64,000 bases of DNA from CAZKAP01 sp964552195 (GCA_964552195.1 CAZKFM010000003.1:124001-188000); one strand, 5' to 3'; shown: positions 51,380-60,795, counted from the first letter of the stretch. Notes: generated from the sequence alone by a model not told the origin. Made by a program: numbers and translations.

Positions 51380-51910
51380 GTGTTAGGGGCACTTAAAGAT
51401 AAATTAAAGGTCATATCGGGCAGAAAGTATCTGCGGCAAAAATGGGGTAAGATGAATGCCCCGGAAGAAAGCAGAAGCGAAATACGCCATATCGGTTGCA
51501 TAGTGGATATGGATGCCTTTGACAATCCTGAGACTTTCTTCAGCCTGAGGAAGGATTTTGACCTCAGTCCGAACGGTGTGCAAATCATCGGCTATAAGCG
51601 TGTATTCGATCGCGTTGCGCCCTTCGGAGTACAGTACTTCACCGACAAAGATCTCAGCTGGAACGGTCGGATAGAGAACGGTCATGTCAAGGAGTTTCTT
51701 ATGTACGATTACGATATCCTGATCAACTATTACGAAAGGGATGCCCTCCTTCTCAAGTTACTGACCGTTTCCACCAAGGCCCGGTTCCGGGTAGGGCTGG
51801 GAGAAGCCGATGCCCGTCTGAACGACCTGATTTTGGAGGCACATCTGGAAGATATTGATCAGTTTAAAATGGAGCTCCAAAAATATCTCAAACTGCTAGG
51901 GGAGTTTTAA
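51380..51910 (+). CDS. DUF6913 family protein (conserved hypothetical)
   Basis: 176 residues from GTG at 51380; ATG at 51452 would cut off a conserved-looking basic N-terminus (KYLRQKWGK). The sequence IRHIGCIVDMDAFDNPETFF, EFLMYDYDILINYYERDALL and STKARFRVGLGEADARLNDL matches what I recall as DUF6913, a cytoplasmic family found in flavobacteria directly upstream of dapA. No catalytic motif is recognised. dapA follows after one base, so they are cotranscribed. Confidence 0.8.
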   Translation: MLGALKDKLKVISGRKYLRQKWGKMNAPEESRSEIRHIGCIVDMDAFDNPETFFSLRKDFDLSPNGVQIIGYKRVFDRVAPFGVQYFTDKDLSWNGRIENGHVKEFLMYDYDILINYYERDALLLKLLTVSTKARFRVGLGEADARLNDLILEAHLEDIDQFKMELQKYLKLLGEF

Positions 51911-51911
51911 T

Positions 51912-52820
51912 ATGGATTTTTTGAGAGGTATGGGTGTGGCCTTGATCACACCTTTCAGTGAGGAAGGGGAAATCGATTGGTCCGGTTTGGACAGGCTCCT
52001 GGAGAAGTCGATCCGTGAAGGCGCCGATTATCTGGTTGTACTCGGAACGACAGGTGAATCTTCGATGCTTTCGGATAGTGAAAAAAAGCGGGTGACAGAA
52101 CATGTGGTTCGCGTAAATGCCAGGCGTCTTCCCGTGGTTTTAGGAGTAGGAGGCAATAACACCGCTGCCGTGGTGCAGACGCTGAGTGAACTCAAGGCGG
52201 ATGGAATTGATGGTATTCTATCGGTATGCCCATACTACGTCAGACCCACACAAGAAGGTCTTTACCGTCATTTTAAAGCCGTGGCCCAGGCTTCCCCCAG
52301 GCCCGTGGTCTTGTATAATGTACCGGCCCGTACAGGTGTGAATATGACGTCGGAGACAGCGTTGAGGATTGCGCATGAGGTTACCAATGTAGCCGGCATC
52401 AAAGACGCAACTCTTGATCTGCAACAGTTTAGCGAACTGATATCGGGCAGGCCGGCTCACTTCCGGGTGCTTTCCGGTGACGATGCCATGGCGCTCCCGG
52501 CTGTGCTCAGCGGTGCCGATGGCGTAATTTCCGTGATTGGTCAGGCCTTACCCGGAGCTTATGGGACCATGATTCATACCGGTTTGGCCGGGGATGCCCA
52601 TAAGGCGTATCAAATATATAACGCGCTCAGTCCGTTAATGAGGAGTATTTACATGGAGGGCAATCCCGCCGGCATCAAGGCCTTGCTCACTCTTCTGGAT
52701 GTCTCAGGGCCCGGAGTCCGACTGCCATTGGTTCCGGCTACTCCTGAACTTACCGATCGTATACACAAGGATCTGGATCGGCTCCGGAAGGACCCCATAT
52801 CCGGCGAATTTCCGGTTTAA
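51912..52820 (+). CDS. dapA: 4-hydroxy-tetrahydrodipicolinate synthase
   Basis: 302 residues. It condenses pyruvate and aspartate semialdehyde, the first step of the diaminopimelate/lysine pathway. The TIM-barrel signatures are GMGVALITPFSEEGEIDW, VVLGTTGESSMLSDSEKKRV, YYVRPTQEGLYRHF, VLYNVPARTGVNM (with the active Tyr) and the Schiff-base Lys in VAGIKDATLD. Together with dapF at 35.7 kb it gives two of the lysine-pathway enzymes in this window. Confidence 0.97.
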   Translation: MDFLRGMGVALITPFSEEGEIDWSGLDRLLEKSIREGADYLVVLGTTGESSMLSDSEKKRVTEHVVRVNARRLPVVLGVGGNNTAAVVQTLSELKADGIDGILSVCPYYVRPTQEGLYRHFKAVAQASPRPVVLYNVPARTGVNMTSETALRIAHEVTNVAGIKDATLDLQQFSELISGRPAHFRVLSGDDAMALPAVLSGADGVISVIGQALPGAYGTMIHTGLAGDAHKAYQIYNALSPLMRSIYMEGNPAGIKALLTLLDVSGPGVRLPLVPATPELTDRIHKDLDRLRKDPISGEFPV

Positions 52821-52827
52821 TCCCCCA

Positions 52828-52858
52828 TTGCCAGTGATGGTCTTTAATTGTATTTTTG
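52828..52858 (+). promoter_or_regulatory. Promoter of bamD (TTG-N20-TATTTTTG), four bases from the ATG
   Basis: TTG at 52828-52830, exactly 20 bases of spacer and TATTTTTG at 52851-52858 form a good Bacteroidota promoter. The bamD ATG is at 52863, so the message would start at or very near the start codon. Confidence 0.65.
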
Positions 52859-52862
52859 CCGC

Positions 52863-53699
52863 ATGAATTTTCGCCAAATCAGCTTGTTATTTGCCCTGTG
52901 CGTATTCTCGACCTTCCTTGTAAGCTGTGGAGAATACCAAAAGGCCCTGAAGTCCCAGGACGTTGCTCTGAAAACACAGATGGCGGACAGCCTATATAAC
53001 AACAAGCAGTATTACAAGGCACAGCGCCTGTATGAGCAGGTACTTCCAAGAGTAATTGGCAAGCCTCAAGGGGAGCGCCAGCTGTATTATTATGCCAGTG
53101 CCCTTTATCTCAATGAGGATTATTATTTATCGGGCTATCAGTTCGACCGCTTCCTGAAGACGTATCCCCAGAGCGACAAGGCCGAGGAGGCCGCCTTTTA
53201 CGGAGCGCACTCCTATTATGAGCAGTCCCCGCGGTATTCCCTGGATCAGACCGAAACCGACCGGGCGATCAGTAAAATACAGGCATTTATCAATGCCTAT
53301 CCCAACTCAGAATTCTTCGAGCGAGCCAACGAAATGGCCATGGAACTCACCCGTAAAAAGGAGAAAAAAGCATTTGAGATTGCCAAACAGTACGATAAAC
53401 TCGGTGAATTCAATTTTCCGGTCCTCATTTCGGCTATAACTTCGGTCGACAACTTCGTCACCGAGAACCCCGGGTCGGTTTTCAAAGAAGACGCTCTTTT
53501 TTATAAGGTTCGGTCTTCGGTCAACCTGGCTATTAACAGTACCACGGACAAAAAAGAAGAGCGTATTCAAGAGGCTCGCAGGGCTCATGAAGACCTCCTC
53601 AGGAATTTCCCAGATACCAAGTACAAGCAGCAATTAGATGAATTGATGGTTATGCTCAACGCCGAATCCCAAAACACGAAACAAGCAGAAAGCAGGTAA
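52863..53699 (+). CDS. bamD: Outer membrane protein assembly factor BamD
   Basis: 278 residues from ATG at 52863; a TTG five codons earlier lies inside the promoter box. Lipobox FLVSC (Cys22) marks the lipoprotein. TPR-like repeats are visible in MADSLYNNKQYYKAQRLYEQ, YYYASALYLNEDYYLSGYQF, RFLKTYPQSDKAEEAAFYGA and DLLRNFPDTKYKQQLDELM. BamD is the essential lipoprotein that works with the BamA barrel to insert outer-membrane proteins. rpoZ follows after 8 bases. Confidence 0.95.
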   Translation: MNFRQISLLFALCVFSTFLVSCGEYQKALKSQDVALKTQMADSLYNNKQYYKAQRLYEQVLPRVIGKPQGERQLYYYASALYLNEDYYLSGYQFDRFLKTYPQSDKAEEAAFYGAHSYYEQSPRYSLDQTETDRAISKIQAFINAYPNSEFFERANEMAMELTRKKEKKAFEIAKQYDKLGEFNFPVLISAITSVDNFVTENPGSVFKEDALFYKVRSSVNLAINSTTDKKEERIQEARRAHEDLLRNFPDTKYKQQLDELMVMLNAESQNTKQAESR

Positions 53700-53707
53700 T
53701 AGAGACT

Positions 53708-54037
53708 ATGGATTTAAAATCAAACAAGGCCCCGGTCAGCACCATTACGTACAACAAGAATGAGTTCGACGCGCCGACCAATAATATCTACGAGGCGATT
53801 TCAGTAACGGCCAAGCGAGCCGTACAGATCAATTCTCAGATCAAAAAGGAGCTACTCGAAAAACTGGAAGAGTTCGCCACCTACAGTGACAGTCTCGAAG
53901 AGGTCTTTGAGAATAAGGAACAGATCGAAGTGTCCAAGTTTTACGAGAAGCTGCCTAAGCCTCATGCCCTTGCCATCATGGAGTGGTTGGAGGATAAGAT
54001 TTACTTTCGCAATACCGAGCGGGAAGAGGAACAATAA
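53708..54037 (+). CDS. rpoZ: DNA-directed RNA polymerase subunit omega
   Basis: 109 residues. The segment NIYEAISVTAKRAVQINSQI is the omega signature adapted to Bacteroidota; the C-terminal acidic helices are an extension seen in this phylum. Omega helps assemble the beta' subunit. Its stop overlaps the ATG of coaBC (TAATG), and bamD lies eight bases upstream, the usual flavobacterial order. Confidence 0.92.
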   Translation: MDLKSNKAPVSTITYNKNEFDAPTNNIYEAISVTAKRAVQINSQIKKELLEKLEEFATYSDSLEEVFENKEQIEVSKFYEKLPKPHALAIMEWLEDKIYFRNTEREEEQ

Positions 54038-55236
54038 TGCTGTCGGGTAAGAATATCCTGCTGGGTGTAACCGGAGGTATAGCGGCCTACAAGACGGCCG
54101 CGTTAGTCCGGTTACTGGTCAAGGAAGGAGCGCAGGTGCAGGTGGTACTTACCCGGGAGTCCACTCGCTTCGTTACTCCACTCACCTTATCTACCCTGTC
54201 GAAGCGACAAGCTCTTTTGGAATTCGTCGAGAATGACCAGGGTTCGATTTCATGGAATAATCATGTGGAATGGGGACTCTGGGCTGATGCCATGCTTATT
54301 GCGCCGGCAACGGCCAATACCCTAGCGAAAATGGCGACGGGCCTTTGTGATAATTTGCTCATGGCTGTGTATATGTCAGCTAAGTGCCCGGTCTGCTTTG
54401 CGCCAGCCATGGACCTGGATATGTTCGCCCACCCCAGCACAGCCCGAAACATAGCAACCCTTGAATCGTATGGTCATGTCTACATACCTGTAGCCGAGGG
54501 GGAACTTGCAAGCGGTCTTACAGGGCCGGGCCGCATGGCTGAACCCGAGGATATTCTGGAAACACTTCAATACCTTTTCAGCGAATCCACTGTCCTGAAA
54601 GACAAGCGAGTACTTGTATCCGCAGGCCCCACCTGGGAAGCCATCGACAAGGTGCGCTTTCTCGGAAATCGCTCCACAGGAACCATGGGCTACGAACTCG
54701 CCCGTAGGGCGGCAGCCCTGGGGGGGCAAGTGAAGTTAGTTTGCGGACCGGTGGCACATCCCTGGCAGACAAGACCCGGACTTGATATTGAATATGTGGA
54801 AAGCGCTTTTCAAATGAAGGAGGCGTTGGAGAAGGAATTCAGTCAATGCGATTTTTTTATTTCTGCCGCCGCTGTTGCCGACTACAGACCCAAGGAGTTT
54901 ATTGACGGCAAGATCAGTAAACAGGAAGGTTCTTTGGAGCTTGCACTGGAACGTACAGACGATATCCTGCTCGCTCTGGGTCAACGAAAGGAGCACCAGA
55001 AAGTTATAGGCTTTGCCCTGGAGGAAGGAATTGGAATGGAATCAGCCCTCTCCAAAATGAAGCGGAAGAATCTGGATGGTATAGTTTTAAACTCATTGAG
55101 TGAATCGGGTGCCGGATTCGGGACAGGCACGAATAAAATCACCTGGTTGGATACGAGGAATACGATAAAGTCGTTCGATTTAAAAAGCAAGCGCGATGTT
55201 GCCAGAGATATTTGGGATGAAATCCTTTCGCTGTAA
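54037..55236 (+). CDS. coaBC: Bifunctional phosphopantothenoylcysteine decarboxylase/phosphopantothenate--cysteine ligase
   Basis: 399 residues. The CoaC flavoprotein half has LLGVTGGIAAYKTAALVRLL, the active His region WNNHVEWGLWADAMLIAPAT and PAMDLDMFAHPSTARN. The CoaB half has VLVSAGPTWEAIDKVRFLGN with RSTGTMGYELAR, AAAVADYRPKEF and GFALEEG. It makes 4'-phosphopantetheine for coenzyme A. With coaE at 60.8 kb, two steps of CoA synthesis lie in the same transcriptional run. Confidence 0.97.
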   Translation: MLSGKNILLGVTGGIAAYKTAALVRLLVKEGAQVQVVLTRESTRFVTPLTLSTLSKRQALLEFVENDQGSISWNNHVEWGLWADAMLIAPATANTLAKMATGLCDNLLMAVYMSAKCPVCFAPAMDLDMFAHPSTARNIATLESYGHVYIPVAEGELASGLTGPGRMAEPEDILETLQYLFSESTVLKDKRVLVSAGPTWEAIDKVRFLGNRSTGTMGYELARRAAALGGQVKLVCGPVAHPWQTRPGLDIEYVESAFQMKEALEKEFSQCDFFISAAAVADYRPKEFIDGKISKQEGSLELALERTDDILLALGQRKEHQKVIGFALEEGIGMESALSKMKRKNLDGIVLNSLSESGAGFGTGTNKITWLDTRNTIKSFDLKSKRDVARDIWDEILSL

Positions 55237-56125
55237 ACCGGCATTACTGCTTACCGGCCTGCTTTGTATGGTTGCGGTTTCCCTTACCGCCCAGGAATTC
55301 AGTGCCCAGGTGGTCGTCAATTCCGAACAGGTGAATCAGACGAACCAGCAGATATTTCAAACCCTGGAGCGCTCCCTGAACGACTTCGTCAACAAGAGCC
55401 GATGGACGCAGATTCAGGCTCCACCCGAAGAGCGGATCAGCGTTCGCTTTTTCTTTACCATTACTTCTTACGAATCGGATTTATTCCAGGGAAACCTTCA
55501 AGTCCAGTCCAGTCGTCCCATTTTCAATACCTCTTACGATTCTCCCGTGTTCAACTACAAGGATCCAAATGTAACCTTCCGATATCAGGAGTTCCAACCC
55601 CTGGTGTACAATCCGAACGCCTTTGACTCCAACCTGGTAGCCATCATGAGCTATTATCTCTACATAGTGCTCGGTTTGGATGCGGATACCTATGCACCCA
55701 ATGGCGGAGATACTTTCTTTGAACAGGCACGCCGAATCCTGACCCAGGCCCAGGGATCCGGATTTACCGGTTGGAACTCCGATCCGTCCAATCGTTCCCG
55801 ATTCGAACTAGTGGACAACCTCCTGTCGAATACCTTCAAGGAGTACCGTACAGCCATGTACAATTACCACAGAAAGGGGTTGGACATCATGGCCGATAAC
55901 AATTCCACGGGCAAACAGATTGTTTACGGCAGCATCCGACTGCTCGAGAATCAGGTCAAGCGTAGACCCAATTCCTTCCTGATACAAGTGTTCTTTGATG
56001 CCAAGGCAGAAGAGATTGTTCAGATCTTCTCGGGTGGCCCTCAGGTTGACCTCGCCGGACTTAAGGCTACCCTGCAGCGCGTGGCCCCGTTCTACTCCAG
56101 TAGCTGGAAGAAAATCAAGAGTTAG
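55217..56125 (+). CDS. DUF4835 family secreted protein
   Basis: 302 residues from ATG at 55217, which overlaps coaBC by 20 bases. A signal peptide ends near SLTAQ. The mature protein starts EFSAQVVVNSEQVNQTNQQI and includes FFFTITSYESDLFQGNLQVQ, VAIMSYYLYIVLGLDADTYA and RRPNSFLIQVFFDAKAEEIV, matching DUF4835, a periplasmic family of Bacteroidota found between coaBC and recN. Function is unknown but its conserved place beside bamD suggests an envelope role. Confidence 0.9.
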   Translation: MKSFRCKPALLLTGLLCMVAVSLTAQEFSAQVVVNSEQVNQTNQQIFQTLERSLNDFVNKSRWTQIQAPPEERISVRFFFTITSYESDLFQGNLQVQSSRPIFNTSYDSPVFNYKDPNVTFRYQEFQPLVYNPNAFDSNLVAIMSYYLYIVLGLDADTYAPNGGDTFFEQARRILTQAQGSGFTGWNSDPSNRSRFELVDNLLSNTFKEYRTAMYNYHRKGLDIMADNNSTGKQIVYGSIRLLENQVKRRPNSFLIQVFFDAKAEEIVQIFSGGPQVDLAGLKATLQRVAPFYSSSWKKIKS

Positions 56126-56224
56126 CCCTTCCCTGCAGTCAGACTGCGTTTAGCCAGGTACATTTGAAATCCGGCAGGCCGTAATGGCCTATTCCAGTAT
56201 CTTTGAGGGTCTAAATTATTCTTT

Positions 56225-57895
56225 GTGCTTCGAAAACTGCTGATAGAGAACTACGCCCTAATTGACCGGCTTGATATTTCCTTCAATGCCGGTTTCAGCA
56301 CGATTACGGGAGAGACGGGATCGGGTAAATCCATACTGCTTGGAGCCCTTTCTTTGGTTTTGGGGAAACGGGCGGATAAGACGGCAATGAGGGACAAGGA
56401 AAGCAAGTGCATAGTTGAGGCGGAATGGGATCTGAGCGCTTACGATCTGGAAGGATTCTTCACGGAGAATGACTGGGACTTCGACCCCTTGTGCATCATC
56501 AGACGCGAGATCACCCCTTCGGGAAAATCCCGGGCCTTTGTCAACGACAGTCCGGTAAATCTCACCGCACTAACTCAGCTCAGCGCCCGCCTGCTGGATG
56601 TGCACTCTCAGCATCAAAATGCACGCCTTCACGATGCCGAGTTCCAATTGGCCCTGCTGGATAGCTACGGGGGTTCCGAGAGTCTTCTCCTGGACTATCA
56701 GGTAGAGTACGGAACATATCGAGACTTGAAAATAGAGTTGGAGTCCCTTGAACGAGAACAGAGGGAGGCCGCACGCGAACTCGATTACAATCAGTTTCTG
56801 CTGGGGGAACTGGAACAGGCACGGCTTTCCGACATCGATATAAATACCCTGGAGGGGGAAAAGGAAGAACGCATTCACGCGGAACGCATAGGCGAGGGAC
56901 TCGGCGAAATCACGGCCATACTGGACGAGGAGGACAGGGGTGTACTTGCTCTGGTTCGCAGAGCGCTCAGGGTATCGGAGGAACTCAGTACGTATTCTTC
57001 CCGATTTGAAGAAATTCGCGATCGCATGAGGTCGGTGTTCCTCGAACTGGAGGACCTGCAGAGTGAAATACCCGGACTTGAAGAAGGGGTAGATTCCGAC
57101 CCGGTGCGCCTGATCGAACTGGAAGAGCGGCTGGATGGGATTTACCGACTACAGGCCAAACATCAGGTCAACGATGTAGAATCACTCCGTGAACTTGAAG
57201 AACGGCTAAGGCAACGCGTATCCGGATTCGTATCGAATGAGGCCCGTATGGAGGAAATCCGCAGACTTTTGGCCGCATCTCAGTCCACGCTGGAAAAACG
57301 CTCTGGTGAACTCAGTGCTGAGCGAAGAAAAACCATACCTGTACTAACCGGAAAAATCGAGAAGGATTTGATGCGCCTGGGCATGCCCAGGGCGCGAATT
57401 GAAGTGAGGCTGGAAGAAACATCTGATTTTACCCCCACAGGCACAGACCGGATCGAGCTGCTGTTCTCTTCCAATCCGGGACAGGAACCCCGTTCGCTGA
57501 GCAAAGTGGCTTCAGGTGGGGAGATATCGCGTATAATGCTCGTTTTAAAGGCCGTGCTGGCCAGACGCAAGAAGCTTCCTACCCTAATTTTCGATGAGAT
57601 TGATACCGGAGTATCCGGTGAAGTATCCGATCAAATGGGTGCGATAATGAAAGAAATGTCCCGCGATCTGCAGGTCATCAGCATTACACATATCCCTCAG
57701 ATTGCGGCCAAGGGTGTAACGCACTACAAGGTGTATAAAGAATTGGGAGATACTTCTACCGAGACGCGTATAGCGGTGCTTGAAGGAGGGGATCGCGTCA
57801 ATGAACTCGCCGAAATGCTCAGTGGAAAACGCAAAGGGGAGTCGGCTCGCAAACATGCGGAAGAACTGCTTCGTTCTGAAGGAGACAACCCTTGA
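56225..57895 (+). CDS. recN: DNA repair protein RecN
   Basis: 556 residues from GTG at 56225. RecN is an SMC-like ATPase acting early in double-strand-break repair. The N-terminal lobe has YALIDRLDISFNAGFSTITG and the Walker A GETGSGKSILLGAL; long coiled coils follow; the C-terminal lobe has the signature LSKVASGGEISRIMLVLKAV and Walker B LPTLIFDEIDTGVSGEVSDQ. A TTTG overlapping the GTG resembles an imperfect -7 box. fabI follows after 39 bases. Confidence 0.95.
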   Translation: MLRKLLIENYALIDRLDISFNAGFSTITGETGSGKSILLGALSLVLGKRADKTAMRDKESKCIVEAEWDLSAYDLEGFFTENDWDFDPLCIIRREITPSGKSRAFVNDSPVNLTALTQLSARLLDVHSQHQNARLHDAEFQLALLDSYGGSESLLLDYQVEYGTYRDLKIELESLEREQREAARELDYNQFLLGELEQARLSDIDINTLEGEKEERIHAERIGEGLGEITAILDEEDRGVLALVRRALRVSEELSTYSSRFEEIRDRMRSVFLELEDLQSEIPGLEEGVDSDPVRLIELEERLDGIYRLQAKHQVNDVESLRELEERLRQRVSGFVSNEARMEEIRRLLAASQSTLEKRSGELSAERRKTIPVLTGKIEKDLMRLGMPRARIEVRLEETSDFTPTGTDRIELLFSSNPGQEPRSLSKVASGGEISRIMLVLKAVLARRKKLPTLIFDEIDTGVSGEVSDQMGAIMKEMSRDLQVISITHIPQIAAKGVTHYKVYKELGDTSTETRIAVLEGGDRVNELAEMLSGKRKGESARKHAEELLRSEGDNP

Positions 57896-57934
57896 CATTT
57901 TAATATCTTTACATCGCTTAAATCGACTAAATCC

Positions 57935-58780
57935 ATGGGATACGAACTATTGAAAGGAAAAAGGGGAATTATTTTCGGCGCCCTGGACAGTCAGTCCATA
58001 GCCTGGAAGACCGCCGAACGGGTACATGAAGAAGGAGGGCAAATGGTGCTGACAAACGCTCCCATAGCCATGCGAATGGGAGCCATACGCGAACTGGCAG
58101 AGAAAACGGGTTCTGAGATCATCCCGGCCGACGCCACTTCGGAGGAAGATCTGCACAACCTGGTGGAAAAATCCATGGAGATCCTGGGCGGTAAGCTGGA
58201 CTTCGTCCTTCATTCGATCGGAATGTCCGTCAACGTCAGGAAAGGTCGCTCATATACCGAGGAGAAATACGACTTCACCACCAAAGGCTGGGATGTTTCT
58301 GCCTTATCGTTTCACAAAGTGATGCAGACCCTGTATCAGAAGGATGCCATGAATCCCTGGGGTAGTATAGTTGCCCTGACCTATATTGCTGCTCAGCGGG
58401 TTTTCCCGGACTACAATGATATGGCCGACAATAAGGCCTATCTCGAATCGGTCGCCAGGAGCTTCGGATACTTTTTTGGAAAAGAAAAGAACGTCCGTGT
58501 AAATACCATTTCACAGTCGCCAACACCTACCACGGCCGGAACCGGTGTTAAGGGCTTCGATGCCTTTATCAATTATGCCCAACAGATGTCCCCACTGGGC
58601 AATGCCACCGCTCAGGACTGCGCGGACTATACGGTATCCCTGTTCTCGGACCTCACCCGTAAGGTAACCATGCAAAACCTGTTTCACGATGGTGGATTCT
58701 CGTTCACTGGAGTGAGCCAGGAGATCATTGAGAAATTTGGCCAGGAAGAATCGGAAAAGCTGGAGAATACCCGAAATTGA
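57935..58780 (+). CDS. fabI: Enoyl-[acyl-carrier-protein] reductase (NADH) FabI
   Basis: 281 residues. FabI reduces the enoyl-ACP double bond in the last step of each fatty-acid elongation cycle. The nucleotide region GKRGIIFGALDSQSIAWKTA is the FabI-type glycine loop, LHSIGMSVNVR follows, and the active Tyr and Lys are spaced Y-x6-K in YNDMADNKAYLES. The end GVSQEIIEKF is longer than E. coli FabI. Its TGA overlaps the TTG start of the next gene (TTGA). Confidence 0.95.
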   Translation: MGYELLKGKRGIIFGALDSQSIAWKTAERVHEEGGQMVLTNAPIAMRMGAIRELAEKTGSEIIPADATSEEDLHNLVEKSMEILGGKLDFVLHSIGMSVNVRKGRSYTEEKYDFTTKGWDVSALSFHKVMQTLYQKDAMNPWGSIVALTYIAAQRVFPDYNDMADNKAYLESVARSFGYFFGKEKNVRVNTISQSPTPTTAGTGVKGFDAFINYAQQMSPLGNATAQDCADYTVSLFSDLTRKVTMQNLFHDGGFSFTGVSQEIIEKFGQEESEKLENTRN

Positions 58781-59811
58781 AACCCTCGGAAGGTCGATCG
58801 TATTCCTTCATCATACCGGTATTTAACAGACCGGAAGAGATCTGCGAGCTGCTCGAAAGTATGACCGGTCTGCGAGGTGGACTGGAGTTTGAAGTCATAA
58901 TAGTCGAAGACGGTTCTGAACAAACCTGTGAAGGCATCGTGGACCGCTTTGGGGATGAATTGTCCATTAAGTATTTCATCAAGCCGAATACCGGACCGGG
59001 CGACAGTCGGAATTATGGTATGAGGCGAGCTGCAGGTGACTATTTCCTGATACTGGATTCCGATTGTATACTGCCCGAAGACTATCTGATTGCGGTGGAC
59101 CGTGAACTCGAATCGGCTCCTGTGGACTGTTTCGGTGGACCGGATAGGGGCCATCCGGAATTTTCCGCGGTACAGCAGGCGGTGAATTTTGCCATGACCT
59201 CGTCATGGACCACCGGAGGCATACGTGGAAAGAAGCAATCAATCGATCGCTTTCAGCCCAGGAGTTTCAATATGGGACTGTCCAGGGAGGCATTCGAACG
59301 GAGTGGAGGTTTTGGAACCATACACCCCGGTGAGGATCCTGAGTTGGTGATGAGGCTTTGGGAACTGGGATTGAACTCCCGCCTTTTTCCCGGAGCATGG
59401 GTAATTCATAAGCGCCGTATTGACCTTAATGCTTTCCTGAGGCAGGTATACCGTTTCGGGCTCGCCCGACCCGTACTCAACCATTGGCACAAGGGATCCG
59501 GCCGGGTTTTTTACTGGTTCCCGACGTTTTTTCTGCTCGGTCTTCTGGCGGGAATTGCGGAGTTCTTGCTCTTTAGGACCACATATCTACTGGGCATCTA
59601 TGGACTGTATCTGATCGCGGGCTTTGTTTTTTCCTGGATGCAATCTGGTTCCATACAAGCCGGGCTGCTGAGCATTCCAGCCATACTGGTCCAGTTTTGT
59701 GGATATGGCTGGGGTTTTCTGAAGTCCTGGTTCTTGATTAACTTTAATAAGAAGGCGCCCGAGGATGCGGTTCCTGAATTGTTCAGATTTAAAAAAATAC
59801 GGAGTGATTAA
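58777..59811 (+). CDS. Family 2 glycosyltransferase, membrane-associated
   Basis: 344 residues from TTG at 58777, coupled to the fabI stop. The GT-A domain shows SFIIPVFNRPEEICELLESM, VIIVEDGSEQTCEGIVDRFG, NTGPGDSRNYGMRRAAGDYF and the metal-binding LILDSDCILP; GEDPELVMRLWELGL holds the likely base. Three or so membrane helices follow from about 250. It probably adds a sugar to a lipid-linked or envelope glycan; donor and acceptor are unknown. It sits between fabI and ybbR in a conserved flavobacterial order. Confidence 0.92.
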   Translation: MKPSEGRSYSFIIPVFNRPEEICELLESMTGLRGGLEFEVIIVEDGSEQTCEGIVDRFGDELSIKYFIKPNTGPGDSRNYGMRRAAGDYFLILDSDCILPEDYLIAVDRELESAPVDCFGGPDRGHPEFSAVQQAVNFAMTSSWTTGGIRGKKQSIDRFQPRSFNMGLSREAFERSGGFGTIHPGEDPELVMRLWELGLNSRLFPGAWVIHKRRIDLNAFLRQVYRFGLARPVLNHWHKGSGRVFYWFPTFFLLGLLAGIAEFLLFRTTYLLGIYGLYLIAGFVFSWMQSGSIQAGLLSIPAILVQFCGYGWGFLKSWFLINFNKKAPEDAVPELFRFKKIRSD

Positions 59812-60772
59812 GAAGATCATAAACCGAATGGACCGGGCAGATTTTCGTGTTTTCCTGGTTTTTCTAGGGATCTCGGCACTATTGTGGCTGCTGGCAACGC
59901 TGTCCGAGCGCTACGATGCCAGGGCGGCCTTTCGCCTGAATCTGGTGAACTGTCCCGATACCCTGGGTATTTATGTGGAAGACCCGCCGGTGCTGTACGC
60001 CAGGCTGAGAACATCCGGATTCCGATTCCTCACCGGTGCCTATGGACGAAAGGGACTGGACATTGACCTTTCCAGAGTGGAGCAAATCAACAGCCGCTAT
60101 TATTTACTGCGTTCTCAGATGGGAAATATAGTCAACCGTAGGCTTCCTCAGGAAGTGGAGTTGCTGTCGATGGAGCGGGATACGTTCTACCTGCCCATTT
60201 ATCTCAAGCGTAAGAAGGAGATCCCCGTCCGTTCCAATCTCACCTACGAACTCGAGCAGAATTACCGATTGGACGATAAGCTGGAGCTGGCTCCGGCGAC
60301 CATCATCGCAGAGGGCCCTGAAAGCGAGTTGGCAGGGCTGGAAGAAATTTATACAGAGCCCCTGGAGCTGGGCCGGGTATCCGAGGACATTAACCGCATA
60401 GTAACCGTGAACCGTCCCGATGATCTCATGAACGTTTCTTTGAGTGCAACCACTATACGGGTACACGGAAAGGTTCGTCGTTTTTCGGAACGGGTGTTCG
60501 ACATACCCGTAACCATTGAAAATGCCCCCGAAGGCTATCATCTTCGTTTGATCCCAAGAGAAGTAAAGGTACTTTGCCAGGCCGAGCAGGACCGACTCAA
60601 TACCCTGGATGAGTCCGACTTCAGCGTGTTCGCCGCGATACCTGCCAATGAGGTGGAGACCCGTTCCAACCAGAAAAAATTGCCGCTAACCATAGGTAAA
60701 GTTCCCGACAGTGTGTATTCCGTAAGGTTACTTGAAAAGGAAGTTGCCTATTTACTCGAACCCATCAAATAG
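59804..60772 (+). CDS. YbbR-like domain-containing membrane protein
   Basis: 322 residues from GTG at 59804 (VIKKIINRMDRADF), overlapping the glycosyltransferase by eight bases; ATG at 59765 or 59828 are alternatives. One N-terminal membrane helix (about 15-32) is followed by about three YbbR beta-domains, for example IPVRSNLTYELEQNYRLDDK and FDIPVTIENAPEGYHLRLIP. YbbR proteins (CdaR in Firmicutes) regulate diadenylate cyclases, but no such cyclase gene is adjacent here, so the partner is open. Confidence 0.88.
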   Translation: MIKKIINRMDRADFRVFLVFLGISALLWLLATLSERYDARAAFRLNLVNCPDTLGIYVEDPPVLYARLRTSGFRFLTGAYGRKGLDIDLSRVEQINSRYYLLRSQMGNIVNRRLPQEVELLSMERDTFYLPIYLKRKKEIPVRSNLTYELEQNYRLDDKLELAPATIIAEGPESELAGLEEIYTEPLELGRVSEDINRIVTVNRPDDLMNVSLSATTIRVHGKVRRFSERVFDIPVTIENAPEGYHLRLIPREVKVLCQAEQDRLNTLDESDFSVFAAIPANEVETRSNQKKLPLTIGKVPDSVYSVRLLEKEVAYLLEPIK

Positions 60773-60795
60773 AGGAGGGAATAACCGGAGAACGG

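Noticed and set aside
56126..56224. Terminator between the DUF4835 gene and recN
   Set aside because: Only weak 5-bp hairpins (GCAGT/ACTGC and AGGCC/GGCCT) without a T run were seen.
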